63,186 bases of DNA from a bacterium BMS3Abin14 (GTDB lineage: Bacteria > BMS3Abin14): contig BDTG01000013.1 in NCBI GenBank assembly GCA_002897695.1, forward strand, positions 1 to 63,186, written 5' to 3'. Every line of letters begins with the position of its first letter. Position 1 is the stretch's first letter. A model generated the notes under the pieces. The model made no database searches, was not told the DNA's origin, and saw nothing but the letters and a program-made list of their open reading frames with translations. This document shows, one piece after another, positions 8,007-16,426 of this stretch. The position numbers and the translations under genes are program-made.

Positions 8007-9322
8007 GACATCCTCGCATTGAGACCAGACACCGGAACGGCAAGCCCGTGATAATGATCCACAAGATCGGGCCCCATGCGTCTGAACGGGATCAGCACCA
8101 GGGAATCCATTTTTCCGTTTTTTTCCACCGGGGCCTTGCGATGTGTATAGATTACCACATCCGCCAACTCTTTGGCTTCCTCCGGAGAAAGCTCAGCTGG
8201 AAGGGTTTTAACGGACGTCCGGCAGCTGTAAGGAATGTTCTCCGCGGGAAAATCGGCCTCGTAGTATCGCCTCGATATATTGTACAGAAGGTGCGGGGAA
8301 CGGACTCCGAAGGCCGGTATCACTGAACTGCCTCCATCGGCATTCCACCGCCAGAAGGGCAGAAAGATCGTCTGTTTCTGTCTAACCATCACTTCCGTCC
8401 CCGCCCAGAGGCACTTTCTTTCCCGAAGTCTGGGCCCTCCCGATTCCCATCCTCGTCCGCAGTTACAGCAGAACCTTATCACCGCGGTCGTACCCGTCTG
8501 CAGATCACCGTCGCACTCGGGGCAGATAAGCGGAAGCAGTTTGAGACGGTTCTCAACCGGTGTCTGTGACTCTCCGATACCCAGATTATTTAGAAGGGTC
8601 TCCATTTCCATGTGCCCGATCTGACGTACCAGATCACCGCTGACGGCATCCAGAAGGAGCAGCCTGATCCTTTCCCCCTCCCGGACCTCCACGAGAAAAA
8701 GGGGGAAATAGAGTATGGAGTACCGCTCCCGGAGAAGGAAGGTCTTCTCCTCGATGACAAACAGGTCGGATACATCGAACCCCTCGGTGGTGTTGTGCAC
8801 GACTCTTTCGTGAAATTTCTCCCTGCTTAACTGCATAGGCAAAAAAGGGATCCCTCCGGCGTTTTCCATCGTGGCCAGAAAAAGGTGCAGGGTCTGCGCT
8901 CTGACCCCCGGAGAGAAGAGGCCAGTGGACAGGTCTGTGTGCCCTGGCCTCATCAGGTCGAAATTTCTGGTCTTGAGCTCCTCCACTGTCTCACCCCGCC
9001 GAACCTCGTCCCCCCTCTTCTCACCTGTCACCCAATGCATGGCCTGGCCTCTTGTCCTGTAGAAAGGGTAGTAAAAAGGGATAACCGACCTGATAAGAGG
9101 CGGTTTCCAGTGGTTTTGCCTGGCGATGGCAGTGATCTCAGGTGGGGTGTCCTTGACCCTGATCTTGGGCTTGATGAGGAAGTTCAGCCATGCTGAACGG
9201 CCGCCCACCACCATGAGGGAGGCACCGCAAAAGCGACACTTTGTGCCTGTGGCCTCCTGGTCGAAGACCGCTTCGCCCCCGCATTGTGGGCATTGGTGAC
9301 TGACGTAACAGGTTTTTTTCAC
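8003..9322 (-). CDS. Zinc-ribbon protein, YdjG-like in N-terminal architecture
   Basis: Residues 10-35 form a zinc ribbon of the form CPQC...CRFC, like the TFIIB-type ribbon at the start of Bacillus YdjG. A second CPEC...CCNC pair lies near residues 275-300. The rest (439 residues) is mixed alpha/beta with no membrane helix or enzyme motif that I recognise. It sits between an SPFH/zinc-ribbon gene (YdjI-like) and nfeD, overlapping the latter by four bases. The gene pairing recalls the ydjFGHI locus, but overall similarity cannot be judged here. Its function is unknown; a scaffold or adaptor role in a membrane complex is only an inference. Confidence 0.7.
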   Translation of the reverse strand: MKKTCYVSHQCPQCGGEAVFDQEATGTKCRFCGASLMVVGGRSAWLNFLIKPKIRVKDTPPEITAIARQNHWKPPLIRSVIPFYYPFYRTRGQAMHWVTGEKRGDEVRRGETVEELKTRNFDLMRPGHTDLSTGLFSPGVRAQTLHLFLATMENAGGIPFLPMQLSREKFHERVVHNTTEGFDVSDLFVIEEKTFLLRERYSILYFPLFLVEVREGERIRLLLLDAVSGDLVRQIGHMEMETLLNNLGIGESQTPVENRLKLLPLICPECDGDLQTGTTAVIRFCCNCGRGWESGGPRLRERKCLWAGTEVMVRQKQTIFLPFWRWNADGGSSVIPAFGVRSPHLLYNISRRYYEADFPAENIPYSCRTSVKTLPAELSPEEAKELADVVIYTHRKAPVEKNGKMDSLVLIPFRRMGPDLVDHYHGLAVPVSGLNARMS

Positions 9323-9339
9323 GTATCAGATCGCGGAGG

Positions 9340-10467
9340 TTACTGAATCTTCTCGCCGCAATTCAGACAGAAATGAGCCCCCTCCGGGGCCTTCTTCCCG
9401 CAATTGGGGCATTTCGTCTCCACCTTCTTTACCTCCTGCCCACACCGGAAACAGAATTTTGCGTCGACGGGAAGATCTGTTTGACATCGTGGACAGATCT
9501 GCCCTTTAACAACAGGCGTCCCACATCGGGAGCAGAACCTGGCATCATCAGGCACCTCCCCATGGCACCGGGGGCATGGATAACCTTTAACCGTCCCCTT
9601 CTTACCTCCCTCACTCAGGGTCCCTTTAAGAAAAGCCGGGATCATCATTCCAAGCCCCGCGCCCAGCCCCATACCCATGCCTGACTCAGCGCCTGACGTC
9701 GCCCCGTCCGCCCCTGTCTTGGCGGCATCGCCCATGAACTGCGCCGCCTTGAATCGAAGATAGTCGCTCTCGCCGACAGCCCGCATTCCTCCCCGTTCAT
9801 CGATGATTTTCTGAACATCATCAGGCGGAGTAATGGCACGTATGATGAGATCCCTGAGTTCGATACCGTACTTGAGAAACTCGTCACGGACCCTGGCCTT
9901 GGCGGCGGCTCCCAGTTCATCGTAGACCTGCGGCAGGTTAAGGAGGGTGTCAAGGTTTTCCCCAAGCAGATCGTTGATCCTCGAGACGATGATCCCTCTC
10001 AGAAAATCCGATATCTCATCGGTAGTGTAGATGCCCTGCGTCCCGGCGACTACGTTCACAAAAAGCATGGGCTGCAGAATCCTGATGGTAAAATTTCCGT
10101 TGCCCCGAAGCCGAACCATGCCTAATTCACTGTCCCGGAAAGCCACGGGATCCCTCGTACCCCAGTTCAGGTTTGTGAAGGTCTTCATGGCCACGAAATA
10201 GACGGCCACCCTGAAGGGACTCCGAAAGCCGAAGGGGAGGCTCAGCGCCTTGGTCAGAAGAGGGAGATTCTGGGAAGCAAGGGTATGCCTCCCCGGGCCA
10301 AGCACGTCGAGAGCACGGCCATCCCGAAAAAACACAGCGGCCTGATTCTCATTGACCACCAACTGCGCCCCGAATTTGATCTCACCGGTTCCCTCAGGAG
10401 GAACACGGTGCACCATCTCCTCGCCGGTTTCATCAATCCATTCCAGGACCTCTAAAAATTCACTCAT
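9340..10467 (-). CDS. SPFH domain protein with C-terminal zinc ribbons (YdjI-type)
   Basis: Residues about 30-240 form an SPFH-like domain of the virion-core-protein/YdjI branch. It is followed by a Gly-rich linker with GMGMGLGAGLGMM (about 260-275) and three zinc ribbons in the last 90 residues. Each ribbon has two CxxC pairs: CPRC/CSRC, CPRC/CFRC and CPNC/CLNC. No transmembrane helix is obvious, so it may be a peripheral membrane protein. Bacillus YdjI works with the PspA homologue YdjF at the membrane. Here the partners appear to be the neighbouring zinc-ribbon and helical proteins. The length of 375 residues is typical. Confidence 0.85.
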   Translation of the reverse strand: MSEFLEVLEWIDETGEEMVHRVPPEGTGEIKFGAQLVVNENQAAVFFRDGRALDVLGPGRHTLASQNLPLLTKALSLPFGFRSPFRVAVYFVAMKTFTNLNWGTRDPVAFRDSELGMVRLRGNGNFTIRILQPMLFVNVVAGTQGIYTTDEISDFLRGIIVSRINDLLGENLDTLLNLPQVYDELGAAAKARVRDEFLKYGIELRDLIIRAITPPDDVQKIIDERGGMRAVGESDYLRFKAAQFMGDAAKTGADGATSGAESGMGMGLGAGLGMMIPAFLKGTLSEGGKKGTVKGYPCPRCHGEVPDDARFCSRCGTPVVKGQICPRCQTDLPVDAKFCFRCGQEVKKVETKCPNCGKKAPEGAHFCLNCGEKIQ

Positions 10468-10483
10468 CCTATTACCTCACCCA

Positions 10484-10990
10484 TTATCCCGGGTCTTTCC
10501 TCTCGACAACCCGTTTTCGATCCTCGAAAGATCTCTGAACAACACCCACTGTGTCGCTTAATGATTGAAGCCAGCCCTCGGTGGTTCCGGCCTGCTGGTC
10601 GGGCACAAGCCCCTCGAGTTTTTCCGATTCACTTAGCAGCTCGATATCAAACTCGTAAAGTAGCGCCAATTCATCCTGACCGACTCCGGCCTCGTCGAAA
10701 AAGCCTGTATAACCATATGCGGCATGGCGCAATTCATCCTCAAGCCTTTCCAGCCTGATGGCAACCCGTTCCAGCGCTCCGATGGACTTCAGGGAGGCCA
10801 GGTCACCATTCCTGGACATTTCGGTGATCAACCTTGAGATCCTCCCTCTGCAGCGAATCACCGCGCCAGCGGCTTTCTCCCGGACCGCTTTGTCTGCGCT
10901 CCGTCGTTTTTCCTTCGCCTGGTAGCCGGAGATGCCCGGTATCAGGCGGGTCAAAGATTCGAGAAGTCCGGCAACCTTGGATTGAGTCAT
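10484..10990 (-). CDS. Helical hypothetical protein in the SPFH/NfeD operon
   Basis: I do not recognise this 168-residue protein. It is almost entirely helical, with a basic first third (residues 20-60) and coiled-coil-like heptads around 60-95 (LASLKSIGALERVAIRLERL). The second half is acidic. There is no signal peptide or membrane segment. It sits 10 bases after the stop of the first operon gene and 16 bases before the YdjI-type gene. A role comparable to the PspA-like protein of the ydj operon is conceivable because of the helical content, but no sequence similarity to PspA is visible. Confidence 0.65.
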   Translation of the reverse strand: MTQSKVAGLLESLTRLIPGISGYQAKEKRRSADKAVREKAAGAVIRCRGRISRLITEMSRNGDLASLKSIGALERVAIRLERLEDELRHAAYGYTGFFDEAGVGQDELALLYEFDIELLSESEKLEGLVPDQQAGTTEGWLQSLSDTVGVVQRSFEDRKRVVERKDPG

Positions 10991-11000
10991 GATATTCTCC

Positions 11001-11552
11001 CTACCTCTTTACTAGGCCTACAGGGACAGCCTTGATCTTCACCTTTCCGTCCTCATATTCCACACGGTAAGCGACACGGTCGCATCCGTATTTTTCCCTG
11101 ATCGTCCGCGTCTGATCGCCTACTATTTTCCGGACCTTGGCAATGGCAGGGGCCGGGCGGCCAGTATTTTTTCTGTATGTCCTGTCCAGAACCATAAAGA
11201 GCGAGTTCATCTGCTCCCTGTCGTCTTCCGGGGAGGAAATTTCTATGGCGCCCACCTGGGCGTACTCAATGCCGCTCCCGCCTCCCCTCCTCCTGAGTGA
11301 CCTTCCCTCTTCGATATCCCGAAGGTTCCTCTGCCAATACTGAAGAAAGACATTGTAGCGTGAGACAGCCTGCTGAACCCGGAACCTCAGGGCAGTATTG
11401 TTTATGATGGCTGCCGAAAGCAAACGGATTTCCCTCGCCACATCGCCGGCCAGCTTCTCGGGAGGCCGGTTCTGCACCCCGAGAAAATATTGATCGTACC
11501 GTGTCTTCAGCATCTGTATATCGTTTTCGAGCTTTTTAACCCTATCTTCCAT
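11001..11552 (-). CDS. Helical protein, similar to MXAN_5187 C-terminal domain
   Basis: The first gene of the minus-strand operon encodes 183 residues. An N-terminal coiled coil (3-30) is followed by a helical block with RYNVFLQYWQRNLRDIEEG and a basic RSLRRRGGG patch. The C-terminal half ends in a small beta region (YRVEYEDGKVKIKAVPVG). The pattern resembles the family named after the C-terminus of Myxococcus MXAN_5187, a recollection rather than a search result. There is no signal peptide. Start ATG 11552 is used because the coiled coil begins at once and nothing open extends upstream. Confidence 0.6.
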   Translation of the reverse strand: MEDRVKKLENDIQMLKTRYDQYFLGVQNRPPEKLAGDVAREIRLLSAAIINNTALRFRVQQAVSRYNVFLQYWQRNLRDIEEGRSLRRRGGGSGIEYAQVGAIEISSPEDDREQMNSLFMVLDRTYRKNTGRPAPAIAKVRKIVGDQTRTIREKYGCDRVAYRVEYEDGKVKIKAVPVGLVKR

Positions 11553-12021
11553 TTACCCCCCGGTAATACTGATATGATCGTGAAAAGCCATCAACTATAA
11601 GGTTCTGGTATTAAACCTTGCGAAACTTCGCTGACTTTGCGGTAAATTGGCTCATGACCTGTAGGTAAGCCGACACAAAGCTGAGTCACCGCCAAGTACG
11701 CCAAGTTGCGCAAAGTAGTTCCAGCCTTGATAGGATCGCAAAACATTTATCATTTTCTTTTGAAAATGATAACAGACCCCTATAACCAATGCAAAGGTTT
11801 AGGAAACCGCGTATGGGGAAATGAAGGGCCCCAGAGTTTATTAGTTCCTGGTTCCTAGTGCCTGGTGTAGTTCAAGTTCAAACCAGGCAGTTCCTGGAAA
11901 CCGGGTACTGGTTACTGCTGTAATAAAAGGTTATTTTTTGTAATATTTTTCTTGATCCCGCCTTGCTTTAAGGATAACCTCCGTACTATCCTCACCGACA
12001 TCCTTCGCAAGGGAGGCTCAT
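11553..12021. other. Divergent intergenic region with short-period repeats
   Basis: This region separates the minus-strand SPFH operon from the plus-strand tup regulator and must carry both promoters. It contains a caccgccaagtacgccaag-type dispersed word at about 11687-11705. From 11844 to 11925 it has a run of variations on gttcctggttcctag/cctggtact. No gene or clear promoter pair could be picked out. Confidence 0.5.
11844..11925. repeat. Low-complexity short-period repeat (cctggttcctag type)
   Basis: Loosely repeated words of about seven bases (tcctggttcctag, gcctggtg, ccgggtactgg) fill this stretch. Similar words occur at 36451-36490. Confidence 0.5.
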
Positions 12022-12933
12022 TTGGCAAGTTCTTTCCTCGGCACCCGGGAGGTTTCCGAGTATCTGGGCATCAACGAGAAACAGGTCTACAGCCTTATCC
12101 ACAACCGCGGGCTCCCCGGGACCAAGATAACCGGAAAATGGCTTTTCCCCCGCCACCTGGTGGACAGGTGGATTGAATCAAGCGTTGCCGGGTTCCCGGG
12201 GGAGTGGCCTTTTGTCCAAAGGGCGCAGGGGCTTCTCCTCGTTGCAGGCAGCGATGATCCCCTTCTGGTCCGTTTGATCTCCCTCTTTCGCAGGCGCTTC
12301 ACCGAGACGATCCCACTGCAGTCGCGTGCCGGCAGCACCGAGGGCATCATGGCCTTAAAAAGGGGGCTATGCCATATCGCCGCCGTCCACCTTTACTCAG
12401 CCCAAAATCCTCACCATGGCGAAGATTATCTTACCGGCTATTTCGATCAAAGAGCGGTGGCGGTCTCCCTGGCGGTAAGGACCCAGGGACTCCTTCTCGC
12501 AAAGGGCAACCCACTTGGAATCCGCTCCCTGGAGGACATCCTGACCGGACGGCTGCGATGGGCCGGACGAGAGGTAGGAACCGGAACACGTCTTCGCCTT
12601 GAAATGGAACTTGATCACCTCGGAACTGATCGCTCGGGTTTTGCCGATGACAGTCTGACCCTGGGCAGCCACATGGAGGTCGGGGTCTCGATAATGAGGG
12701 GACAGGCTGATGCCGGCCTTGCCATCCAGAATGTCTCGGAGATACTGGATCTCGACTTCATTCCACTTTTCCGGGAACGGTTCGACCTCGTGACGTTCCG
12801 GGAGACCTTTTTTCAAAAGGAGATTCAGAACTTTTTCGGCCTTTTAAATACGATGGAATTTGCGGAAATCGGGGCCGGCCTGTCCGGTTACGACGTTTCC
12901 GGCGCGGGTAAAATTCTCACCGAGTCAATCTGA
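12022..12933 (+). CDS. HTH regulator with periplasmic-binding-protein-like domain, probably tungstate/molybdate control
   Basis: Residues 4-55 form an excisionase/MerR-type helix-turn-helix (SFLGTREVSEYLGINEKQVY). Residues about 70-290 form a PBP-like oxyanion-binding domain (LLLVAGSDDPLLVRLISLF, then STEGIMALKRG and ALYS-type strands). This HTH plus PBP layout is known for regulators of molybdate or tungstate uptake. It lies directly in front of tupABC, so it probably senses tungstate in the cytoplasm and controls the transporter. Translation is taken from TTG 12022, five bases after GGGAGG; no ATG fits. The gap to tupA is only 37 bases. Confidence 0.8.
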   Translation: MASSFLGTREVSEYLGINEKQVYSLIHNRGLPGTKITGKWLFPRHLVDRWIESSVAGFPGEWPFVQRAQGLLLVAGSDDPLLVRLISLFRRRFTETIPLQSRAGSTEGIMALKRGLCHIAAVHLYSAQNPHHGEDYLTGYFDQRAVAVSLAVRTQGLLLAKGNPLGIRSLEDILTGRLRWAGREVGTGTRLRLEMELDHLGTDRSGFADDSLTLGSHMEVGVSIMRGQADAGLAIQNVSEILDLDFIPLFRERFDLVTFRETFFQKEIQNFFGLLNTMEFAEIGAGLSGYDVSGAGKILTESI

Positions 12934-12970
12934 TTGCCATTTTGTGCCAGGAAAAAAGGAGGAACTGTTC

Positions 12971-13813
12971 ATGAACGGAAAGCCGACAGGAATTGCGATT
13001 GTCCTTCTGCTCGCCGGGGCTATTCTCATGTCCACGTATACGCCGTGTCAGGCGGACAAAAGCCGTCTCAAGCTTTCGTCCACCACCAGTACGGACAACA
13101 CCGGGCTCCTTGACTACCTTCTGCCTGTCTTTGAAAAAAGATACGGTATCAAGGTCGACGTCATCGCGGTCGGAACCGGCAAAGCGCTCAAGCTGGCTGA
13201 AAACGGCGATGTGGATGTCACACTCGTCCACGCCCCGGCAAGGGAGATCAAGTTCGTTGCGGATGGCCACGCCGTGAACCGTCGGAAGGTAATGGCCAAC
13301 TATTTCATCATCGTAGGTCCCAAGACCGATCCTGCCGGGGTCAGAACGGCAGACAGTGCCGAGGAGGCCTTCAGGAGAATCTCCCAAAATGGCGCCACGT
13401 TTGTATCCCGCGGAGACGACTCCGGCACCAACATAAAAGAAAAACACATCTGGGAGGCCGTTCTCGGATCCGTGCCCTCAGGCAAAAGCTGGTACCTCGA
13501 ATCGGGCAAGGGGATGGGGGAAACGCTCACCATAGCCTACGAAAAGAGGGGATACACCCTCTCCGATTCCGGCACTTTCCTCAAATATTCAGACAAGGTG
13601 GACGATCTGAAGATGCTCTTCATCAAACACTCGGACCTGCTCTTCAACCCCTACGGCATCATGGCGGTCAATCCCATGAAATACCCCAACGTGAATTACG
13701 AAGGGGCCATGAAGCTCATCACCTTCATGACCTCTCCGAGCGGACAGAAGCTGATCGGTGATTTCACCGACAAATATGGAAACAAGCTTTTCACTCCCTT
13801 GGCCGGGAAATAA
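12971..13813 (+). CDS. tupA: Tungstate ABC transporter substrate-binding protein
   Basis: This periplasmic binding protein has 280 residues with a signal peptide ending near residue 26 (TPCQA-DKS). The mature start contains STTSTDNTGLLDYLLP, the oxyanion-binding serine/threonine motif typical of TupA. Further TupA-type blocks are VDVTLVHAPA and FVSRGDDSGTN, the latter lining the anion site. The start at 12971 follows a strong AGGAGG; a longer in-frame version reads through the end of the preceding gene and is rejected. A large stem-loop (13825-13865) separates it from tupB and may raise the level of the binding protein relative to the permease. Confidence 0.93.
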   Translation: MNGKPTGIAIVLLLAGAILMSTYTPCQADKSRLKLSSTTSTDNTGLLDYLLPVFEKRYGIKVDVIAVGTGKALKLAENGDVDVTLVHAPAREIKFVADGHAVNRRKVMANYFIIVGPKTDPAGVRTADSAEEAFRRISQNGATFVSRGDDSGTNIKEKHIWEAVLGSVPSGKSWYLESGKGMGETLTIAYEKRGYTLSDSGTFLKYSDKVDDLKMLFIKHSDLLFNPYGIMAVNPMKYPNVNYEGAMKLITFMTSPSGQKLIGDFTDKYGNKLFTPLAGK

Positions 13814-13824
13814 CCATAGCAGTC

Positions 13825-13865
13825 CCTGTTACCTGTTCCGGGGTCCTGCCGGAACATGTAACAGG
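13825..13865 (+). promoter_or_regulatory. Stem-loop between tupA and tupB
   Basis: CCTGTTAC followed by TGTTCCGG pairs with CCGGAACA and GTAACAGG, giving a 16-bp stem with one mismatch and a seven-base loop. There is no T-run after it. It is more likely an mRNA-stabilising or partial-attenuation element than a full terminator. Confidence 0.75.
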
Positions 13866-13879
13866 AGCTTCAAATCACC

Positions 13880-14566
13880 ATGGGATATATAATCGAAGCT
13901 CTCATCGGAGCCTTCCGGCTGGTATTCTCCCTCAATCCGGAAGTGATGTCTATCGCCCTCCTTTCCCTGAAGGTGGCTCTTTCCGCCACCTTTGTCGCCG
14001 CCCTTTTGGGAATCCCTCTCGCCTACCTTGTGACGACCAGAGAATTCACCGGCAAGGGCACCCTCATAACCCTCTTCAACACCCTCATGGCCCTCCCCAC
14101 CGTGGTGGTGGGCCTCTTTGTCTACTCCTTCCTTTCCAGGAAAGGCCCTCTCGGATTTCTGGATCTCCTCTTCACTCCTACGGGGATCATCCTGGGGGAC
14201 ATCATCCTGGCATTCCCCCTCATAGTGGGTCTTACCATTGCCGCCGTAAACAGTGTTGATTCCAGGGCAAGAGTCACGGCCATGAGCCTCGGCGCATCCC
14301 CGCGGCGGGTATCTGTCACCATCCTCATGGAGGCACGCTTCGGACTCATGGCGGCGCTTTTCAACGGGTTCGGCCGGGTGGTTGCCGAGGTGGGTTCGGC
14401 CATGATGTTGGGCGGCAATATTCGAGGGTACACCCGGACCCTAACCACCGCCGTCGCCCTGGAAACGGGCAAGGGTGAGTTCGCCTTCGCCATGGCCCTC
14501 GGAATCATTCTCCTCGCCGTGGCCTTTACCGTCAATATGCTCTTTCGCAGGTTCCAGAGGTACTGA
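13880..14566 (+). CDS. tupB: Tungstate ABC transporter permease
   Basis: This 228-residue inner-membrane protein has five to six membrane helices. It shows the cytoplasmic EAA loop that docks to the ATPase (RARVTAMSLGASPRRVSVTI, about 132-151). The LPTVVVGLFVYSFLSRKGPLG stretch is typical of TupB/ModB-type permeases. It sits between the binding-protein and ATPase genes, with only five bases to tupC, and completes a type-I importer for tungstate. Confidence 0.93.
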   Translation: MGYIIEALIGAFRLVFSLNPEVMSIALLSLKVALSATFVAALLGIPLAYLVTTREFTGKGTLITLFNTLMALPTVVVGLFVYSFLSRKGPLGFLDLLFTPTGIILGDIILAFPLIVGLTIAAVNSVDSRARVTAMSLGASPRRVSVTILMEARFGLMAALFNGFGRVVAEVGSAMMLGGNIRGYTRTLTTAVALETGKGEFAFAMALGIILLAVAFTVNMLFRRFQRY

Positions 14567-14571
14567 CCTGG

Positions 14572-15579
14572 ATGACCCTTTTTGAAATAGAAAATTTAAT
14601 CTTTAATTATGGGGAGCGACGGGTGCTGGACATTGCGGATCTCCACATAGGCAAGGGCTGCATCACCGCCCTTACCGGGGCCAACGGTTCAGGAAAAAGC
14701 ACACTGATGATGCTCCTGGGACACCTTCTTCACCCCGCCGGGGGCCGGATTCTTTTTGAAGGGACGGACCTTAACTCCGGGACAGCATCCGCCATGACGG
14801 CTTTCCGGCGAAGGACCGGCGTCGTTCTCCAATCCCCCTACCTGTTTAAAAGCACCGTGGAGGGAAATGTGTCCTATCCCCTCCGTGTCTGCGGAACACC
14901 CAAAGAGGAAACGGCCCGACTGGTAAAAAGTGCACTGAGTTCAGTGGGGCTGCCCGGTTTTGAGATGAGAAGGTGCGCGGAGCTCTCCGGCGGCGAGACC
15001 CAGAGGGTTGCTCTCGCCAGGTCCATTGTCATGAGACCCGATCTGCTTCTCCTCGACGAACCCATGGCCAATGTAGATGCGTCCAGCCAGGCGGTAATGG
15101 AGAGGGTACTTCTGGAGATATGCCGGGATGAGGGGACGACCGTCATCTTCACCACACATAACCTGGACAGGGCCTACAGGCTTGCCGACGAGGTGGTAAC
15201 GGTTCTGGAGGGGACGGTTTCCGCCGGCGCCATGGAGAACGTGTTCAAGGGGGCCGTCTATCAGGCCGGAGGGGACTGGGTCTTTGATACGGGGCGGATT
15301 ACCATCGTCGTGCCGGAGGGAAAGGACGGTTCACACACGGCATCGATACCGCCGGAATCCATCCTGATCAGCCGCAAGCCTGGATCCACCAGCGCCAGGA
15401 ACGTTTTTTCGGGGAGGATCTCCGCCATTCAGGAGAGAAACGGATCGGTTGATATCAGGGTTGAGGCGGGGGAATCGCTCACCTCACGAATAACCACCCA
15501 ATCATACGCAGGCATGGAGCTGAAACTGGGGGAGGAGATAACCCTGATCTTCAAGGCTGAGTCGGTGAAAATCTATTAG
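14572..15579 (+). CDS. tupC: Tungstate ABC transporter ATP-binding protein
   Basis: Walker A GANGSGKST is at 36-44, the Q-loop glutamine at about 87, signature LSGGETQ at 138-144 and Walker B LLLLDEP at 158-164. The H-loop histidine lies in FTTHNL. The C-terminal 70 residues (about 265-335) look like a TOBE-type beta domain, which could provide tungstate-dependent feedback. The 335-residue length fits that addition. The gene ends 22 bases before the convergent lipoprotein gene, with no obvious terminator in between. Confidence 0.93.
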   Translation: MTLFEIENLIFNYGERRVLDIADLHIGKGCITALTGANGSGKSTLMMLLGHLLHPAGGRILFEGTDLNSGTASAMTAFRRRTGVVLQSPYLFKSTVEGNVSYPLRVCGTPKEETARLVKSALSSVGLPGFEMRRCAELSGGETQRVALARSIVMRPDLLLLDEPMANVDASSQAVMERVLLEICRDEGTTVIFTTHNLDRAYRLADEVVTVLEGTVSAGAMENVFKGAVYQAGGDWVFDTGRITIVVPEGKDGSHTASIPPESILISRKPGSTSARNVFSGRISAIQERNGSVDIRVEAGESLTSRITTQSYAGMELKLGEEITLIFKAESVKIY

Positions 15580-15601
15580 TGACAGGGTCAGAAAGAAATC
15601 A

Positions 15602-16426
15602 TCATTTAACCTGGTCGATGCCGAGAAACCTCAGGATATCCTCGGCCTTCTCGAGGCTTTTCTCGGCGCCTTCCAGATCATGCAGGGCGTCCAGAACCTC
15701 CGCCATGGCCTGGTAATCCCTGGCGATGGAAAATGGGTCGCCACGCTTCCTGTCGATGGCCAGCCCGGATTTGACCGATTCCAGGCCGGCTTCCGGGTTG
15801 CCGGTACGGGCCAGCAGCCTTCCCAGCCTTGTCAGACATGCAGCCCTGACGCCCTCACCACCAGCACCGGCGCTCAACTCCAGTGCCTGCCTGCAAAGGG
15901 TTGCCGCTCCTCCCAGATCATCTGAAGCGAAGGCGATGGATGCCAGAACACTCAAGGCTCTGGCTTCTACAATGGTTTGGCCCCGGTCTGATGCGATATC
16001 CCTGGCCTCATTGGCCAGAGCTGCGGCCTGGACCGGGTTGGTTGCGGCAATGGTTCCGGCGAGGTTGTTTAAGGCGGCGGTGAGGGTGCTCACATCGTTG
16101 AGATCCCTCGACAGTGCGATGGCCTCCCTGTAGGAGCCGATTGCCTTGTCCACCTTGCCCAACCGATCCTGGACCGCCCCCAGGTTGTTCAGGGAGATGG
16201 CGGTTTGCCTATCCAGATCCAAAGCACGATAGACGGCCAGGGAACGTACAGCGTCCCTGATAGCCTGATGATATCGTCCCAGGTAGAAATCCTCGTCATA
16301 CCTCCGGGCGTAAGTCCGGGCCTCATCTTCAAGCGCAGGACGCTTAACGGGGCGGTTCCCCATGCACCCGGAAAGAAAAATCACCAGAAAGGCGACAATT
16401 CCACTGAACACGGCCGCACGTTTCAT
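15602..16426 (-). CDS. TPR lipoprotein at the end of the mla operon
   Basis: The N-terminus is a lipoprotein signal with lipobox LSGC (Cys21). About five tetratricopeptide-like helix pairs follow, for example AISLNNLGAVQDRLGKVDKA and TLTAALNNLAGTIAATNP, reaching nearly to the end of the 274 residues. It overlaps mlaD by four bases, so it is part of that transcript. The usual MlaC/MlaB partners are not present here, and this protein may serve as a periplasmic or outer-membrane scaffold in their place; that is an inference. Confidence 0.8.
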   Translation of the reverse strand: MKRAAVFSGIVAFLVIFLSGCMGNRPVKRPALEDEARTYARRYDEDFYLGRYHQAIRDAVRSLAVYRALDLDRQTAISLNNLGAVQDRLGKVDKAIGSYREAIALSRDLNDVSTLTAALNNLAGTIAATNPVQAAALANEARDIASDRGQTIVEARALSVLASIAFASDDLGGAATLCRQALELSAGAGGEGVRAACLTRLGRLLARTGNPEAGLESVKSGLAIDRKRGDPFSIARDYQAMAEVLDALHDLEGAEKSLEKAEDILRFLGIDQVK

